DNA of 64,000 nt, from assembly GCA_003153315.1 (NCBI GenBank), contig PLYA01000056.1, positions 148,089-212,088 of the forward strand, given 5' to 3'. Position numbers and translations under genes: made by a program. Below are positions 45,368 through 55,245 of this stretch, piece after piece. The stretch comes from Bacteroidota bacterium. GTDB lineage: Bacteria > Bacteroidota > Bacteroidia > B-17B0 > Aurantibacillaceae. Positions within the stretch are counted from its first letter, which is position 1; every line of letters begins with the position of its first letter. The notes under the pieces were generated by a model. It searched no databases and was not told where the DNA came from. It worked only from the letters and a program-made list of their open reading frames with translations.

Positions 45368-46631
45368 AGAAAAAATAATAGATTTTTTAATTTTCACTTC
45401 TATTTTCGTCAGTTCGATTGTGTTCTTTAAATCGCCTTTTGAAGGTTATCTTCATTATTTTATTTTTTTAATCTTATTGCCATTTTTTTTTAGTCGATTT
45501 GGGTTGCCAAAATTGCCGTTTCAAATTATTTTGATCCCTTTTTTTGTAGGTGTTTTTCAAATTGTAATGGGCAATAACGACTGGTTTTTGTTTCTAAAAA
45601 TATTTATGGGTGTTATGTTAAGCACAACGTTCTATTATTATGTAATGCAATACTACAAATTGGATATAGAAAAAATGTTTAAAATGTATTTAACTTGGGC
45701 GTATTGGACTGCCATTATTACACTAGCTCAGTATTTCTTTTTTAGAATAAATTTTCAACCAGGGTATAATTTTACATGGCTTTTTAATAAAGGTGGAAAT
45801 GTTGAAGGAATGGGGGGAATACGTCTTGCTTCTATTTATGTAGAACCTTCTCAGCTGGGTATTATGTTAGGGCCGGCAGCTTTTGTAGCTATTGTAAATG
45901 TAATAAGTAGAAAGAATTATCATTTTAAAGTCTATCAAAATTACATTATACTTATTGCACTTTATTTAAGTAGATCATCCACTGGATATATTGGTTTGTT
46001 TTTTGCTATCCTAATTATTGGACTTAACTTAGGTTATATTACATATTTAGCCATATTTGTCATAGTCGGTATATTAGCGGGTATTGGGTTATATAATTCT
46101 GTCGAGGAATTTAAAGGAAGGGTTGATGCAGCCATGGGCTTATGGGTAGATCAAAATTTTGAATTAAAAAATGTAAATACGTCCAGTTTTGTACAATACA
46201 ATAATGCACATGTTGCCTTCAATAATTTTAAAGAGCATCCATTTTTTGGAACAGGTCTTGGTTCACATGCCGTTGCTTATGAGAAATACTCATATACAAG
46301 AACTGGTAGAGTTAAATTAAAAGGCTTTGACAATAATAGTGCCGATGCAAATAGCATGTTTTTACGCCTTATGTCCGAAACAGGGTTAATGGGTTTAATA
46401 TTTATTATTGTAGTTATTTTAAAATGTTTTGTTGGCAACGACGGAATAGATAATAAATATTGGATTATTTCAGGAGCTATTTTAGTTCTAATATTACTTT
46501 ATTTATTACGACAAGGAAATTATTTCATAAATGGATTTCCTTTTTTTGTTTGGCTTTATTATTACAATAAAATAGCTTATTTAGAAGAAAAACAAAATCG
46601 ACTTACTATAAATGAAACAGGAACAACATAG
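45360..46631 (+). CDS. O-antigen polymerase/ligase-like membrane protein
   Basis: 423 residues, about eleven TM helices with a large periplasmic loop. The late segment HPFFGTGLGSHAVAYEKY followed by SMFLRLMSETGLMGLIF is the usual Wzy_C/O-antigen ligase signature. It is predicted to polymerise or ligate repeat units at the periplasmic face. A second, non-identical copy (53986-55245) is in the converging operon. It overlaps the acyltransferase (8 nt) and next GT (20 nt). Confidence 0.85.
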   Translation: MSKEKIIDFLIFTSIFVSSIVFFKSPFEGYLHYFIFLILLPFFFSRFGLPKLPFQIILIPFFVGVFQIVMGNNDWFLFLKIFMGVMLSTTFYYYVMQYYKLDIEKMFKMYLTWAYWTAIITLAQYFFFRINFQPGYNFTWLFNKGGNVEGMGGIRLASIYVEPSQLGIMLGPAAFVAIVNVISRKNYHFKVYQNYIILIALYLSRSSTGYIGLFFAILIIGLNLGYITYLAIFVIVGILAGIGLYNSVEEFKGRVDAAMGLWVDQNFELKNVNTSSFVQYNNAHVAFNNFKEHPFFGTGLGSHAVAYEKYSYTRTGRVKLKGFDNNSADANSMFLRLMSETGLMGLIFIIVVILKCFVGNDGIDNKYWIISGAILVLILLYLLRQGNYFINGFPFFVWLYYYNKIAYLEEKQNRLTINETGTT

Positions 46632-47667
46632 TATTGTTTTTCTATATACCGAGATTGCTCCTTATTTTTTAGCCTGTTGCAATAATCTTGCTGAGAATTA
46701 TGAAGCAAATATTCATATAATTCGCTATCCAATAAATAATGAAGCGCCTTTTATTATTACAGATGATCAAAAAATAAACTTATATAATCGGAAGGATTAC
46801 AATCTGAATTCTTTAGTTGATTTGGTAAAAAAGTTTAATCCTTCTATTATTATTTGCAGCGGATGGATTGATAAAGGTTATCTGAGTATTTGTAAAAGCT
46901 ATTATAAAAAAATTCCCACCATACTTACTATGGATACTCATTGGCGAGGCGATTTAAAACAACTCGCAGGAGTTTTAATAAGCCCATTTTTTCTAAAAAA
47001 AAGATTTTCTCATGCTTGGGTACCAGGTAATATACAAAAGCAATATGCAAAAAAACTGGGATTTAAAGACAACGAGATTACTTTAGATTTTTATAGTTGC
47101 GATGTGGATTATTTTTCATGTATTAGGGATAAAGTTGCGGCTCAAAAAAAAGAAAGTTTCCCGAAACGTTTTATTTATGTGGGGAGGTATTATGATTTTA
47201 AAGGCGTTGATAAATTATGGACGGCCTTTATAGAATTGCAGAATGAAAACTCAAACGACTGGGAATTATGGTGCTTGGGTACTGGTAGTTTAAAACCTAT
47301 TAATCATCCAAAAATAAAACATTTTGGATTTGTACAGCCGGAAAATTTCCTTGAATATGCACAACGAACAGGTGTGTTTGTAATGCCCTCTTTATTTGAG
47401 CCCTGGGGTGTTGTATTACATGAGTTTGCTGCTATGGGTTTTCCTTTATTGGTATCTGACAAGGTAGGGGCTGCAGAGGCTTTTTTAGAAGATGGGAAAA
47501 ATGGATATATTTTTAAAGCGGGTAATATAAACTCTTTAAAAGAAAAATTGAAAGAGGTTATGCAATTATCGACAGAACAATTAAATTTGATGGGAGAATA
47601 TAGTACTCAACTTGCACAACGTATTACACCCAAAATATGGGCAGATAATTTAATGAAATTAGTATGA
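46612..47667 (+). CDS. GT4 family glycosyltransferase
   Basis: 351 residues, GT-B fold. The C-terminal domain has RFIYVGRYYDFKGVDKLWTA, and the acidic donor-binding region PSLFEPWGVVLHEFAAMGFP with a E-x7-E arrangement. The N-terminal domain is short (TMDTHWRGDLKQLAGVL). The donor and acceptor are unknown. It overlaps the epimerase ATG by 4 nt, so translation is coupled through the operon. Confidence 0.9.
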   Translation: MKQEQHSIVFLYTEIAPYFLACCNNLAENYEANIHIIRYPINNEAPFIITDDQKINLYNRKDYNLNSLVDLVKKFNPSIIICSGWIDKGYLSICKSYYKKIPTILTMDTHWRGDLKQLAGVLISPFFLKKRFSHAWVPGNIQKQYAKKLGFKDNEITLDFYSCDVDYFSCIRDKVAAQKKESFPKRFIYVGRYYDFKGVDKLWTAFIELQNENSNDWELWCLGTGSLKPINHPKIKHFGFVQPENFLEYAQRTGVFVMPSLFEPWGVVLHEFAAMGFPLLVSDKVGAAEAFLEDGKNGYIFKAGNINSLKEKLKEVMQLSTEQLNLMGEYSTQLAQRITPKIWADNLMKLV

Positions 47668-48611
47668 TTAAAATTTTAGTAACAGGTGGGGCAGGAAACA
47701 TTGGCAGTGCTTTGATAGAAAAATTGTTCCACAACAAAGAGAACTTTGTAGTGGTGGTAGATAACATTTCAACAGGCTGTTTAAGTAAGCTTCCTGAACA
47801 ACACTCGCACGCCTACACCTTTATAAAAGGTGATGTAAATAATTACAGAGACATCTCTGAAATCATGCTTACTTATAAGTTTGATTATGTATTTCATTTA
47901 GCGGCTGTAGTTGGCGTACAACGTACACAAGAAAACCCAATCAGTGTTTTAAATGACATTGACGGGATTAAAAATATTTTAAATCTTTCAAAAAACACCT
48001 CAGTTAAACGTGTGTTTTTTTCCTCTTCTTCAGAGGTATACGGAGAACCGGTTACACTCCCTCAGCATGAACATACTACTCCGCTTAACAGTCGAGTGCC
48101 TTATGCAGTTGTAAAAAATGTGGGCGAGAGTTTTTGCAAAAGTTATCAGCAAGAGTATAAACTAGACTACACTATTTTTAGATTCTTTAATACATACGGC
48201 CCTAATCAAAGCACAGACTTTGTATTGCCACGCTTTCTGGCATCAGCCTTAAAAAACGAGGATATCTCCATTTATGGTGATGGCATGCAAACACGCACCT
48301 TTACTTATATAGATGATAATATTGATACTTGCCTGGCTTGCTTATATAAAGATGAAATTGTAAACGATGTAATTAACATCGGTAATAACCAAATTATTAC
48401 GGTATTGGACTTAGCTAAAACTATTATCAGTATTACGAAATCGAAATCAAAGATTATACACCTGCCACCGCTTAAAGAAGGTGATATGACGCGCCGTCAG
48501 CCGGATAACCAGAAAATGTTGAAACTATTAGACCGTAATCTAATTTCCTTAGAAGACGGAATTAAATTAATGCTGAACGATAAACGCTTTTTAAATTCCG
48601 TTGGTTTATAA
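47664..48611 (+). CDS. NAD-dependent nucleotide-sugar epimerase/dehydratase (extended SDR)
   Basis: 315 residues. The Rossmann glycine motif TGGAGNIGSALIE is at the N-terminus, the catalytic Tyr-Lys pair is in PYAVVKN, and the serine-rich FFSSSSEVYGEP precedes it. The RFFNTYGP segment is typical of UDP-glucose 4-epimerase/UDP-glucuronate decarboxylase-like enzymes. It supplies a nucleotide-sugar precursor; the exact product cannot be fixed from the motifs. Its stop overlaps the following asnB-like ATG by one base (TAATG). Confidence 0.9.
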   Translation: MIKILVTGGAGNIGSALIEKLFHNKENFVVVVDNISTGCLSKLPEQHSHAYTFIKGDVNNYRDISEIMLTYKFDYVFHLAAVVGVQRTQENPISVLNDIDGIKNILNLSKNTSVKRVFFSSSSEVYGEPVTLPQHEHTTPLNSRVPYAVVKNVGESFCKSYQQEYKLDYTIFRFFNTYGPNQSTDFVLPRFLASALKNEDISIYGDGMQTRTFTYIDDNIDTCLACLYKDEIVNDVINIGNNQIITVLDLAKTIISITKSKSKIIHLPPLKEGDMTRRQPDNQKMLKLLDRNLISLEDGIKLMLNDKRFLNSVGL

Positions 48612-50497
48612 TGTGCGGTATTGCCGGGATTGTTTCCTCACATTTATCAAAAAATAAAGCGCTTGCTGCCTTGCAGCAAATGAATAATGCTATTGCACAC
48701 CGCGGACCCGATGCAGAAGGCTTGTGGGATGATGAGCATGCTTATCTTGGACATAGAAGACTATCTATTATAGATTTATCGGATAGCGGCACACAGCCTT
48801 TACATTCGTATGATAACCGTTATGTGATCATTTATAACGGAGAACTCTATAATTACAAAGAGCTTAAACTTCAATTACAACGAGCCATACAAGGCACACA
48901 GGAACAGCCTTATTTTTTTAAAACCCAAACCGATACCGAAGTTGTTTTAGCTGCTTATATGCGTTGGGGTGCAGATTGCCTGCAACGTTTTAATGGCATG
49001 TATGCTTTTGCCATTTACGACAGGCAAACAAAAAACATTTTCATTGCCCGGGATAGAATGGGTATAAAACCTCTCTACTATTCCTTTCAAAATAATACCT
49101 TACTGTTTGCATCAGAGATACGAGCCATCCTGCAATCCAACCTGATAGAGAAAAAAATAAATCAGGAAGCATTGGTAGATTACCTGCAATACCAAACGGT
49201 GCATGCACCCAATACGATGGTGCAGGATGTTAACATGTTATTGCCGGGGCATTATCTTACCCTTGAAAACAACGAAGTAAAAACACAGGCATACTGGCAA
49301 CTTGAAAAGAATATAAATTATGCCAGCAATGGAAAATCATACGAAGATATTTGCAAAGATGTGCGTACGCTTTTTTATGAGGCAGTAGAACGTAGACTGG
49401 TGGCTGATGTTCCTTTTGGAGCTTTTCTTTCCGGTGGGATAGATTCCAGTGCTATTGTGGGTGCTATGACTAAAGTATCCCCGCAACAGGTAAAAACATT
49501 TTCGGTGGTGTTTAACGAGAGTGAATTTTCTGAAGCATCTTATGCACGCATAGTTTCCGAAAAGTTTAAGACAGAGCATCACGAAATAAAACTAAGTCCG
49601 CAGGAATTTTTGCAACAACTACCAGAAGCGCTTCAAGCTATGGATCATCCCAGCGGAGATGGGCCAAATACCTATATTGTTTCAAAGGTTACCAAACAGG
49701 CAGGCATTACTATGGCCTTGTCAGGTTTGGGAAGTGATGAGCTGTTTTGCGGATACGATGTATTTAAACGCAGTTATAAATTAGAGCAGCAAAAGTGGCT
49801 TAATTTTGTTCCCCGTTTATTGCGGGTTACCGGAGCAGCAGCCCTAACTACTTTCAATAAAAACATAGCCTCACAAAAACTGGCAGAGATATTGGCCAAA
49901 CCTCAGGTAAGTTTTAATTATGCCTACCCCCTATCCCGTCAGGTATTAATAGATAAGCAGGTAAAACAGCTTTTAAACCGAAGTGATTTACCAATGAATG
50001 CCGTATATCGTTTTTTGCGTTTACTGGAATTTGATGATAAGAACCACCGCCTAAGTAAATATTCTATTGCAGAGATTTCTACCTATATGCAGAATGTATT
50101 GCTGCGAGATACCGACCAAATGAGCATGGCATCGGCACTGGAAGTGCGCGTACCCTTTTTAGATTATAAGCTGGTTGAATATGTATTGGGCGTTGCCGAT
50201 AAACACAAATACCCGCATACACCAAAAAAATTACTGACTGATTCTTTGCAGGATTTATTGCCTGCTGAAATAATGAACCGCAAAAAAATGGGCTTTGTAT
50301 TGCCCTGGCAGCTTTGGATGAAACAGGATTTAAAATCTTTTTGCGAAGAAAATCTTAACCACTTAGAAAGTATAGGATTGAATCCAAATAGGGTTAACCA
50401 GCTTTGGCAAGCCTTCCTCAAAGGCGACCCGCAAATAATCTGGAGCCGTATATGGCATTTGGTGGTGTTGGGCAACTGGCAAAAAAATCTGCATTAA
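48611..50497 (+). CDS. Asparagine synthase (glutamine-hydrolysing), copy 1
   Basis: 628 residues. The class II glutamine amidotransferase domain has the nucleophile Cys2 (MCGIAGIV), HRRLSIIDLS, NGELYNYKEL and TDTEVVL. The synthetase domain has the PP-loop LSGGIDSSA near residue 274 and GLGSDELFCGYD. It makes asparagine, or in polysaccharide loci amidates a sugar carboxylate such as a uronic acid; the operon setting favours the latter. Last gene of the plus-strand operon. The other two AsnB copies are on the opposite strand. Confidence 0.9.
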   Translation: MCGIAGIVSSHLSKNKALAALQQMNNAIAHRGPDAEGLWDDEHAYLGHRRLSIIDLSDSGTQPLHSYDNRYVIIYNGELYNYKELKLQLQRAIQGTQEQPYFFKTQTDTEVVLAAYMRWGADCLQRFNGMYAFAIYDRQTKNIFIARDRMGIKPLYYSFQNNTLLFASEIRAILQSNLIEKKINQEALVDYLQYQTVHAPNTMVQDVNMLLPGHYLTLENNEVKTQAYWQLEKNINYASNGKSYEDICKDVRTLFYEAVERRLVADVPFGAFLSGGIDSSAIVGAMTKVSPQQVKTFSVVFNESEFSEASYARIVSEKFKTEHHEIKLSPQEFLQQLPEALQAMDHPSGDGPNTYIVSKVTKQAGITMALSGLGSDELFCGYDVFKRSYKLEQQKWLNFVPRLLRVTGAAALTTFNKNIASQKLAEILAKPQVSFNYAYPLSRQVLIDKQVKQLLNRSDLPMNAVYRFLRLLEFDDKNHRLSKYSIAEISTYMQNVLLRDTDQMSMASALEVRVPFLDYKLVEYVLGVADKHKYPHTPKKLLTDSLQDLLPAEIMNRKKMGFVLPWQLWMKQDLKSFCEENLNHLESIGLNPNRVNQLWQAFLKGDPQIIWSRIWHLVVLGNWQKNLH

Positions 50498-50596
50498 GAG
50501 TTTATTTTCTTTTTCACATTTTATAACAGTTCTTACCACAATTTAAAATGCATCCCTCCGTTTATGCACTATATTTACTAAACCTAATTAGTTATT

Positions 50597-50788
50597 ATGA
50601 AAACGGAAACAAGATTTAATGCCAGTACCGTTCATCTAAATAGCGGTACCCAAAACTGCAATCACCCCATGTTGCAACCCACTCTAAACAAAAACGGTTT
50701 TCATACGGGTTTGTATGTTTGCGTAAAGTGTGGTAAAAACATACAAGATACCATGGGTACTATGATGGTAAAGGAATTATTTTTTTAG
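50597..50788 (+). CDS. Small zinc-ribbon-like protein of unknown function
   Basis: 63 residues with a candidate metal site: C21-x-H23 and C42-x-x-C45 (NCNHP and YVCVKCGKN). No family recognised. It lies alone between two convergent polysaccharide operons. Its TAG stop is followed after two bases by GGGCGTTCC, the end motif of the composite repeats, so the annotated C-terminus could be the result of an insertion. Coding potential is moderate: ATG start, compact, cysteines spaced as in a zinc ribbon. Confidence 0.55.
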   Translation: MKTETRFNASTVHLNSGTQNCNHPMLQPTLNKNGFHTGLYVCVKCGKNIQDTMGTMMVKELFF

Positions 50789-50800
50789 TTGGGCGTTCCG
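50789..50800. repeat. Solo end of the composite repeat element
   Basis: TTGGGCGTTCCG, identical over 11 bp to the left end of element A, immediately after a TAG stop as at 8309. No array or 89-nt block follows; 11 bp further on a kinase fragment begins. It looks like a footprint or truncated element. Confidence 0.5.
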
Positions 50801-50811
50801 GAGTATTATAA

Positions 50812-50949
50812 TGCACTAACACCAAAGGCACTGGGTTGGGTTTATCCATCGCCAAAGAGTTTATGGAAGCCATGAACGGAAAAATATATTTGGATACTAC
50901 CTATAAAACCGGACCAAGGTTTAATCTTGAGTTTGTTGTTGCTAACTAA
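50812..50949 (+). pseudogene. Remnant of a histidine kinase ATPase domain C-terminus
   Basis: The frame from 50812 to the TAA at 50949 reads TNTKGTGLGLSIAKEFMEAM, then NGKIYLDTTYKTGPRFN and a natural-looking end. TGLGLSIAKE is the G2 lid of HATPase_c domains. There is an in-frame stop just upstream (50809-50811) and no start codon or phosphoacceptor domain, so only about 45 residues of a kinase survive. It is not a duplicate of the kinase at 6935-8308. The break lies next to the solo GGGCGTTCC motif. Confidence 0.75.
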
Positions 50950-50981
50950 TATTTACATTTTAGTTTTCCGTAATAAACCTG

Positions 50982-52850
50982 TTAAAAGTTTATTTTATAC
51001 CACTCCTTAAAAGAAATTAAAGCATATATAATAGAGGAATTATCTTCTTTGCCACTAATATGGTTTTCAATTATTTTATCCATATTACTAAGAGAAAACT
51101 TGGGGAATTCAGCAAAAAAAGATCTATCTAATAGAACATAAATAGTGTCTCTGTTGCTAAATATACTTCGCAAAGGCATTCCAAAACCTGCTTTACGACG
51201 ATTTAAAATATAATCCGGCAATTTCACTTTAAAGGTATCTTTTAAAATACGTTTAAACTGTCCGTTGGACTTTAACTTAAAATTACGTGGTATGCTATAA
51301 GCAAACTCAACTATACGGTGATCTAAAAAAGGTACACGGCACTCAACTGAATTAGCCATTGCCATTCTATCTGTATAATGTAAATTCTTTACCAAAAAGT
51401 TTTCCAACTCAAAATAAAACAAGGCATCAAATACATCTTCTCCTTTTGGAAAGTAGGCTGACATCATATCTATAACCCGTTCTTTATTCCCTGTATAAAC
51501 AGAACAAGAGTTATCAAAATCTCCTACTATATTAAACAAGGCATATTTATAATTTGGGTATGTACAGTACTTACCTATCTTGTGTATATAACGTCTGTAT
51601 GCTAAAAACTTTCCTTTACCCTGATTTACTTTTGCAGCTATACTTCCCACACCATTAGATAGCATATCTGGCAGTTTATCTAAATACTGAGAAGAAATTA
51701 AGGTAAGCATATGTCCTGCGTAGCCTAAAAACAACTCATCAGCGCCCATACCCGATAAAATAACCTTTGATGTTTTAGCAGCATCTTTGGTAATTAAATA
51801 AGAAGGTATTTGCGAGCCATCTGCAATTAAATCATCCGAATAAAAAAGTGTTTTACGAATCATTTCCATACTGGCTTCGTTACTGCCAATATCTGCATGA
51901 TGAAAATTCAAGTTCCATTCTTTAGCCAGCTTTTCTGCATAGTAATAATCAGAAGTAGTACCTTCCTTCTTTAAATCACTTTCCGATTTGCGTGCACAAT
52001 AATGTATGATATCGTTTCTATCCTTTAAGAAGTATGCTATAATGGAAGAATCTAATCCACCTGAAAGAAAATTTCCAATAGGCACATCAGCCAGTAAGCG
52101 CATTTGTGTACTATCTTTTAGTAATTCAAACAAACAATCTTGTGCATCATTATAAGAAAGATTGGCATAAGCTTTGTTCTTTTCTACATGCCAGTATTTA
52201 CAAATAGAAAAAGAGTTTTTTGCAACATCATACTCCAGATAAGAAGCAGGAGGAAGGCGGAGAATATTTTTATACAATGTTATTTGCTGTGGGCTATACT
52301 TAAATACAAAGTAGTTCAATATTTCGTCTTCATTTAATTCAGCTTTAACTCCTGCTGCCAGTATAGATTTAATCTCCGAGGCAAAAACAAGTTTGTCATT
52401 TTCATGATAATAATAGAGCGGCTTCACTCCCACCCTATCGCGTATTAAATAAAGCTTGCCTTTATGCTTATCTAAAATACTGATGGCAAAATCTCCATTT
52501 AGTCCGTTTATAAAATCTATACCCAGTTTTTCATATAACTTTAATACTACTTCGGTATCTGTTTTAGAGTGGAAACCTTGATTTGATAAATACTTTTTCT
52601 TCAGCTCCTGAAAATTGTATATCTCTCCGTTAAATACAATGGCAATTTGTTTATCATTTGAAAACATAGGTTGATTACCGTCTTCAGATAAATCGAGAAT
52701 GCTTAAACGGGTATGCCCTAAAAAGACTTGTTTATCATTTATTATATCAGAATAGCTTCCTTCATGATCTGGCCCACGATGATGCAGACATTGCAACATA
52801 GCCGCATCTTGCAATTTTTTAGAAGAAACATATCCTGCTATACCGCACAT
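50982..52850 (-). CDS. Asparagine synthase (glutamine-hydrolysing), copy 2
   Basis: 622 residues. Cys2 nucleophile (MCGIAGYV), RGPDHEG, HTRLSILDLS, NGEIYNFQEL and TDTEVVL form the glutaminase half; FLSGGLDSSIIAYFL and GMGADELFLGYAGH the synthetase half. All catalytic motifs are intact. It is the last gene of the minus-strand polysaccharide operon, 45 nt after a GT4. It diverges clearly from copies 1 and 3, so is not a recent duplicate. The role is probably sugar amidation (inference from context). Confidence 0.9.
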   Translation of the reverse strand: MCGIAGYVSSKKLQDAAMLQCLHHRGPDHEGSYSDIINDKQVFLGHTRLSILDLSEDGNQPMFSNDKQIAIVFNGEIYNFQELKKKYLSNQGFHSKTDTEVVLKLYEKLGIDFINGLNGDFAISILDKHKGKLYLIRDRVGVKPLYYYHENDKLVFASEIKSILAAGVKAELNEDEILNYFVFKYSPQQITLYKNILRLPPASYLEYDVAKNSFSICKYWHVEKNKAYANLSYNDAQDCLFELLKDSTQMRLLADVPIGNFLSGGLDSSIIAYFLKDRNDIIHYCARKSESDLKKEGTTSDYYYAEKLAKEWNLNFHHADIGSNEASMEMIRKTLFYSDDLIADGSQIPSYLITKDAAKTSKVILSGMGADELFLGYAGHMLTLISSQYLDKLPDMLSNGVGSIAAKVNQGKGKFLAYRRYIHKIGKYCTYPNYKYALFNIVGDFDNSCSVYTGNKERVIDMMSAYFPKGEDVFDALFYFELENFLVKNLHYTDRMAMANSVECRVPFLDHRIVEFAYSIPRNFKLKSNGQFKRILKDTFKVKLPDYILNRRKAGFGMPLRSIFSNRDTIYVLLDRSFFAEFPKFSLSNMDKIIENHISGKEDNSSIIYALISFKEWYKINF

Positions 52851-52895
52851 AAATTATCTTTTTCTATCCCAAATAATATAAAAATGCTTCAGTAA

Positions 52896-53993
52896 TCACT
52901 TTTTTATAATTTCATTAAAAACAGAAGAAAGATTTTCCACCATTTTTGATTCGGTAAAATTAGCAAGATATAAACCCCTACCGGCTGCCCCCATTTTTTT
53001 TCTTAGTTCCATATCTCTTATTAATAGTTCTAATTTTTCAGCAATCTGCTCCGGGTGCTTTGGTTCAACAATAAATCCGTTTACTCCATCAATAACAGAT
53101 TCAGTTATAGCACCCATATCGGTTGATATAATAGGTAGCCCGGCAGCCATGGCTTCTATAATACTCCATGGATGGCCTTCAGGTTCTCTAGGAGGGAATA
53201 CAAATATATCTGCATCAGCCAAATATTGAAACTTTTCGGTTGGTCCCTTAGATGAATGAATATTTATAGGAAGTTGGTTACTATCCTTTATAGAAAGACA
53301 TTTCATCTTATCACTCTCATTATTCCATTCTCCAATAATATCTAAAACGAATTTACAATTAAAATTTTTATTTAATATTTCTATGGCTTTAAAAACATCT
53401 TCTATTCCTTTAGAAGCAAGGAAGTTGGCCAAGTAAAGAATTTTCACTTCATTACTTTTATTTTTTACAGGAACTATATAATTTGCGCCATTAGGAACAA
53501 CAAAGATTTTATCATCCGAATAATAATCCATAAAAAGATGCTTGAGTTTATTCCCTAAAACAATAACTCCTTGTGTTTTCTTTAAAATAGATTTTACATA
53601 CCAATTATTAATTGACGTAGAATGGTTGAGCCATATTTTAAAATTACTTCCCCTTAACTGAAGAACTATTTTTCTGCCAAACATCTTTGCAATTAAAATA
53701 AATAAGGAATCCTTAAAAAAACCTATGGTGGTTTGGCTAATTGGTATAAGCACAATATCGGGTTTTGTTTTTATTATAAGACCCATCATTTGAAAGTATA
53801 TAGAAAGTACTTTAAATACCTTGATAAAATCCCATTTACCAAAAGAACTTATCTTATTATTAATCTTTGTATCTAAATGAACTAGCTCAAAATTATTATT
53901 TAAACCGGATTTAAGTAATATCTCTGTAGCAATGGAGGGCCCCATATAAGGAGGAGGGAGTTTACCCAGTAATAGTACTTTTGGTCTAGTCAT
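52896..53993 (-). CDS. GT4 family glycosyltransferase
   Basis: 365 residues, GT-B fold. The N-terminal LLLGKLPPPYMGPSIATEIL holds the acceptor-side glycine loop. The C-terminal domain has ILYLANFLASKGIEDVFKAI and PEGHPWSIIEAMAAGLPII, the donor-binding E-x7-E region. It overlaps the upstream polymerase-like gene by 8 nt. Sugar specificity unknown. Confidence 0.92.
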   Translation of the reverse strand: MTRPKVLLLGKLPPPYMGPSIATEILLKSGLNNNFELVHLDTKINNKISSFGKWDFIKVFKVLSIYFQMMGLIIKTKPDIVLIPISQTTIGFFKDSLFILIAKMFGRKIVLQLRGSNFKIWLNHSTSINNWYVKSILKKTQGVIVLGNKLKHLFMDYYSDDKIFVVPNGANYIVPVKNKSNEVKILYLANFLASKGIEDVFKAIEILNKNFNCKFVLDIIGEWNNESDKMKCLSIKDSNQLPINIHSSKGPTEKFQYLADADIFVFPPREPEGHPWSIIEAMAAGLPIISTDMGAITESVIDGVNGFIVEPKHPEQIAEKLELLIRDMELRKKMGAAGRGLYLANFTESKMVENLSSVFNEIIKK

Positions 53994-55245
53994 TATCTTT
54001 ACTTAAAACCGATGTTGGTAAAGCTAAAAAACATAAAACAGCATAAAGCACATATAACATAGGGGCATATAAAGTAGGGCAAGTACTTATTGAATACAAA
54101 ATGAGTATTGCTAAAGTACCCAAAGCCAAGAAATGTTGATCAGATGAAAGAAACTTTAATCTATTAATAAAAGAAACAAATGTTAGCAGATAAACTATCA
54201 GACCAACATAACCAGTAAAAAAGAGAATACGAACAAAATCATTGTGAGCACCAGTACTTACCTCCGCATAAGAATCTTTTAATGTAGAAGGCATCCCAAT
54301 AAATTGTGAAATAACAGGGAAATTGGAATATTGTTCCAACATGCTTTTCCAGCGCCCTACCCTACCATGCAATAAACGTTCATCTGATTTCTTGCCCTGA
54401 TAAACATCCACATCCGTTTGAACGAGCGGTGCCACATTCTTCTCCAGCGCTTCACCCCCAAAAAAATAACCTATTACAGACAGGGAAAGTATTAATACAA
54501 ATCCTGCTGTTCTGTTTGTTCTTAAATTAAATAAAATAAAAAGCAAAAGAATAGCCGCAAACACACCATAACTAGCCGTGTGGCTTATTTTAAAAAGACA
54601 AGCAATACATATTACAGCTACCATAACCAAATTCCTTGTTCTCACGAAGACTGTTTGATTATTTTTTCTCCTGAAATAAAAATAACACATAATTAAAAAA
54701 CCCTGAGAAAGGTAAATAGCATAATTCATTACATCTCCGTAATATCCCTGTATCCTTTCCAAATCTCTGGTTTTTAATACCCTAATTGGATTAACAATTA
54801 TTTCAAACAGAAAAACTCCAACTACAAATAAAGCCGAGTATAAAAATGTCTGTAAAAGTCCATCAAGATCTTTTAATGAACGAATGTATAGTCTTAAGAA
54901 AAAAAATAAGTAGGCTGGCATTGATAGCTTCAAAAAATATTCGAGAAAAGTTTTTGATAAAGGGTCATTAATAAACATAAACAGTAGAGAAATAAGAATT
55001 AGTAATGTCCAAAGCCCAAATAAAAAATCAAAAACAGACCGGTCTCTTCTTCTAAAAGAAATAATAACATAAACACATAATATAGGCGTTGCAATGCCCA
55101 CTAAATAAAGTGGAGAAAGGAAAGGAGAAATATTTTTCAGGTAATAAAAATTATCTACTATAGGGCGTATGAGTATTAAAACAGTAAACCAACGCAAATG
55201 CCAAGGTTGCGACTTAAACCAATATTTCCAGTCTTTAAATGTCAA
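53986..55245 (-). CDS. O-antigen polymerase/ligase-like membrane protein, second copy
   Basis: 419 residues, about eleven TM helices. A periplasmic loop (YQGKKSDERLLHGRVGRWKSM) and the segment GAHNDFVRILFFTGYVGLIVY match the O-antigen ligase/Wzy family. With the copy at 45360-46631 it gives the locus two polymerase-type proteins, one per operon. It overlaps both neighbours (8 nt and 4 nt). Confidence 0.82.
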   Translation of the reverse strand: MTFKDWKYWFKSQPWHLRWFTVLILIRPIVDNFYYLKNISPFLSPLYLVGIATPILCVYVIISFRRRDRSVFDFLFGLWTLLILISLLFMFINDPLSKTFLEYFLKLSMPAYLFFFLRLYIRSLKDLDGLLQTFLYSALFVVGVFLFEIIVNPIRVLKTRDLERIQGYYGDVMNYAIYLSQGFLIMCYFYFRRKNNQTVFVRTRNLVMVAVICIACLFKISHTASYGVFAAILLLFILFNLRTNRTAGFVLILSLSVIGYFFGGEALEKNVAPLVQTDVDVYQGKKSDERLLHGRVGRWKSMLEQYSNFPVISQFIGMPSTLKDSYAEVSTGAHNDFVRILFFTGYVGLIVYLLTFVSFINRLKFLSSDQHFLALGTLAILILYSISTCPTLYAPMLYVLYAVLCFLALPTSVLSKDND

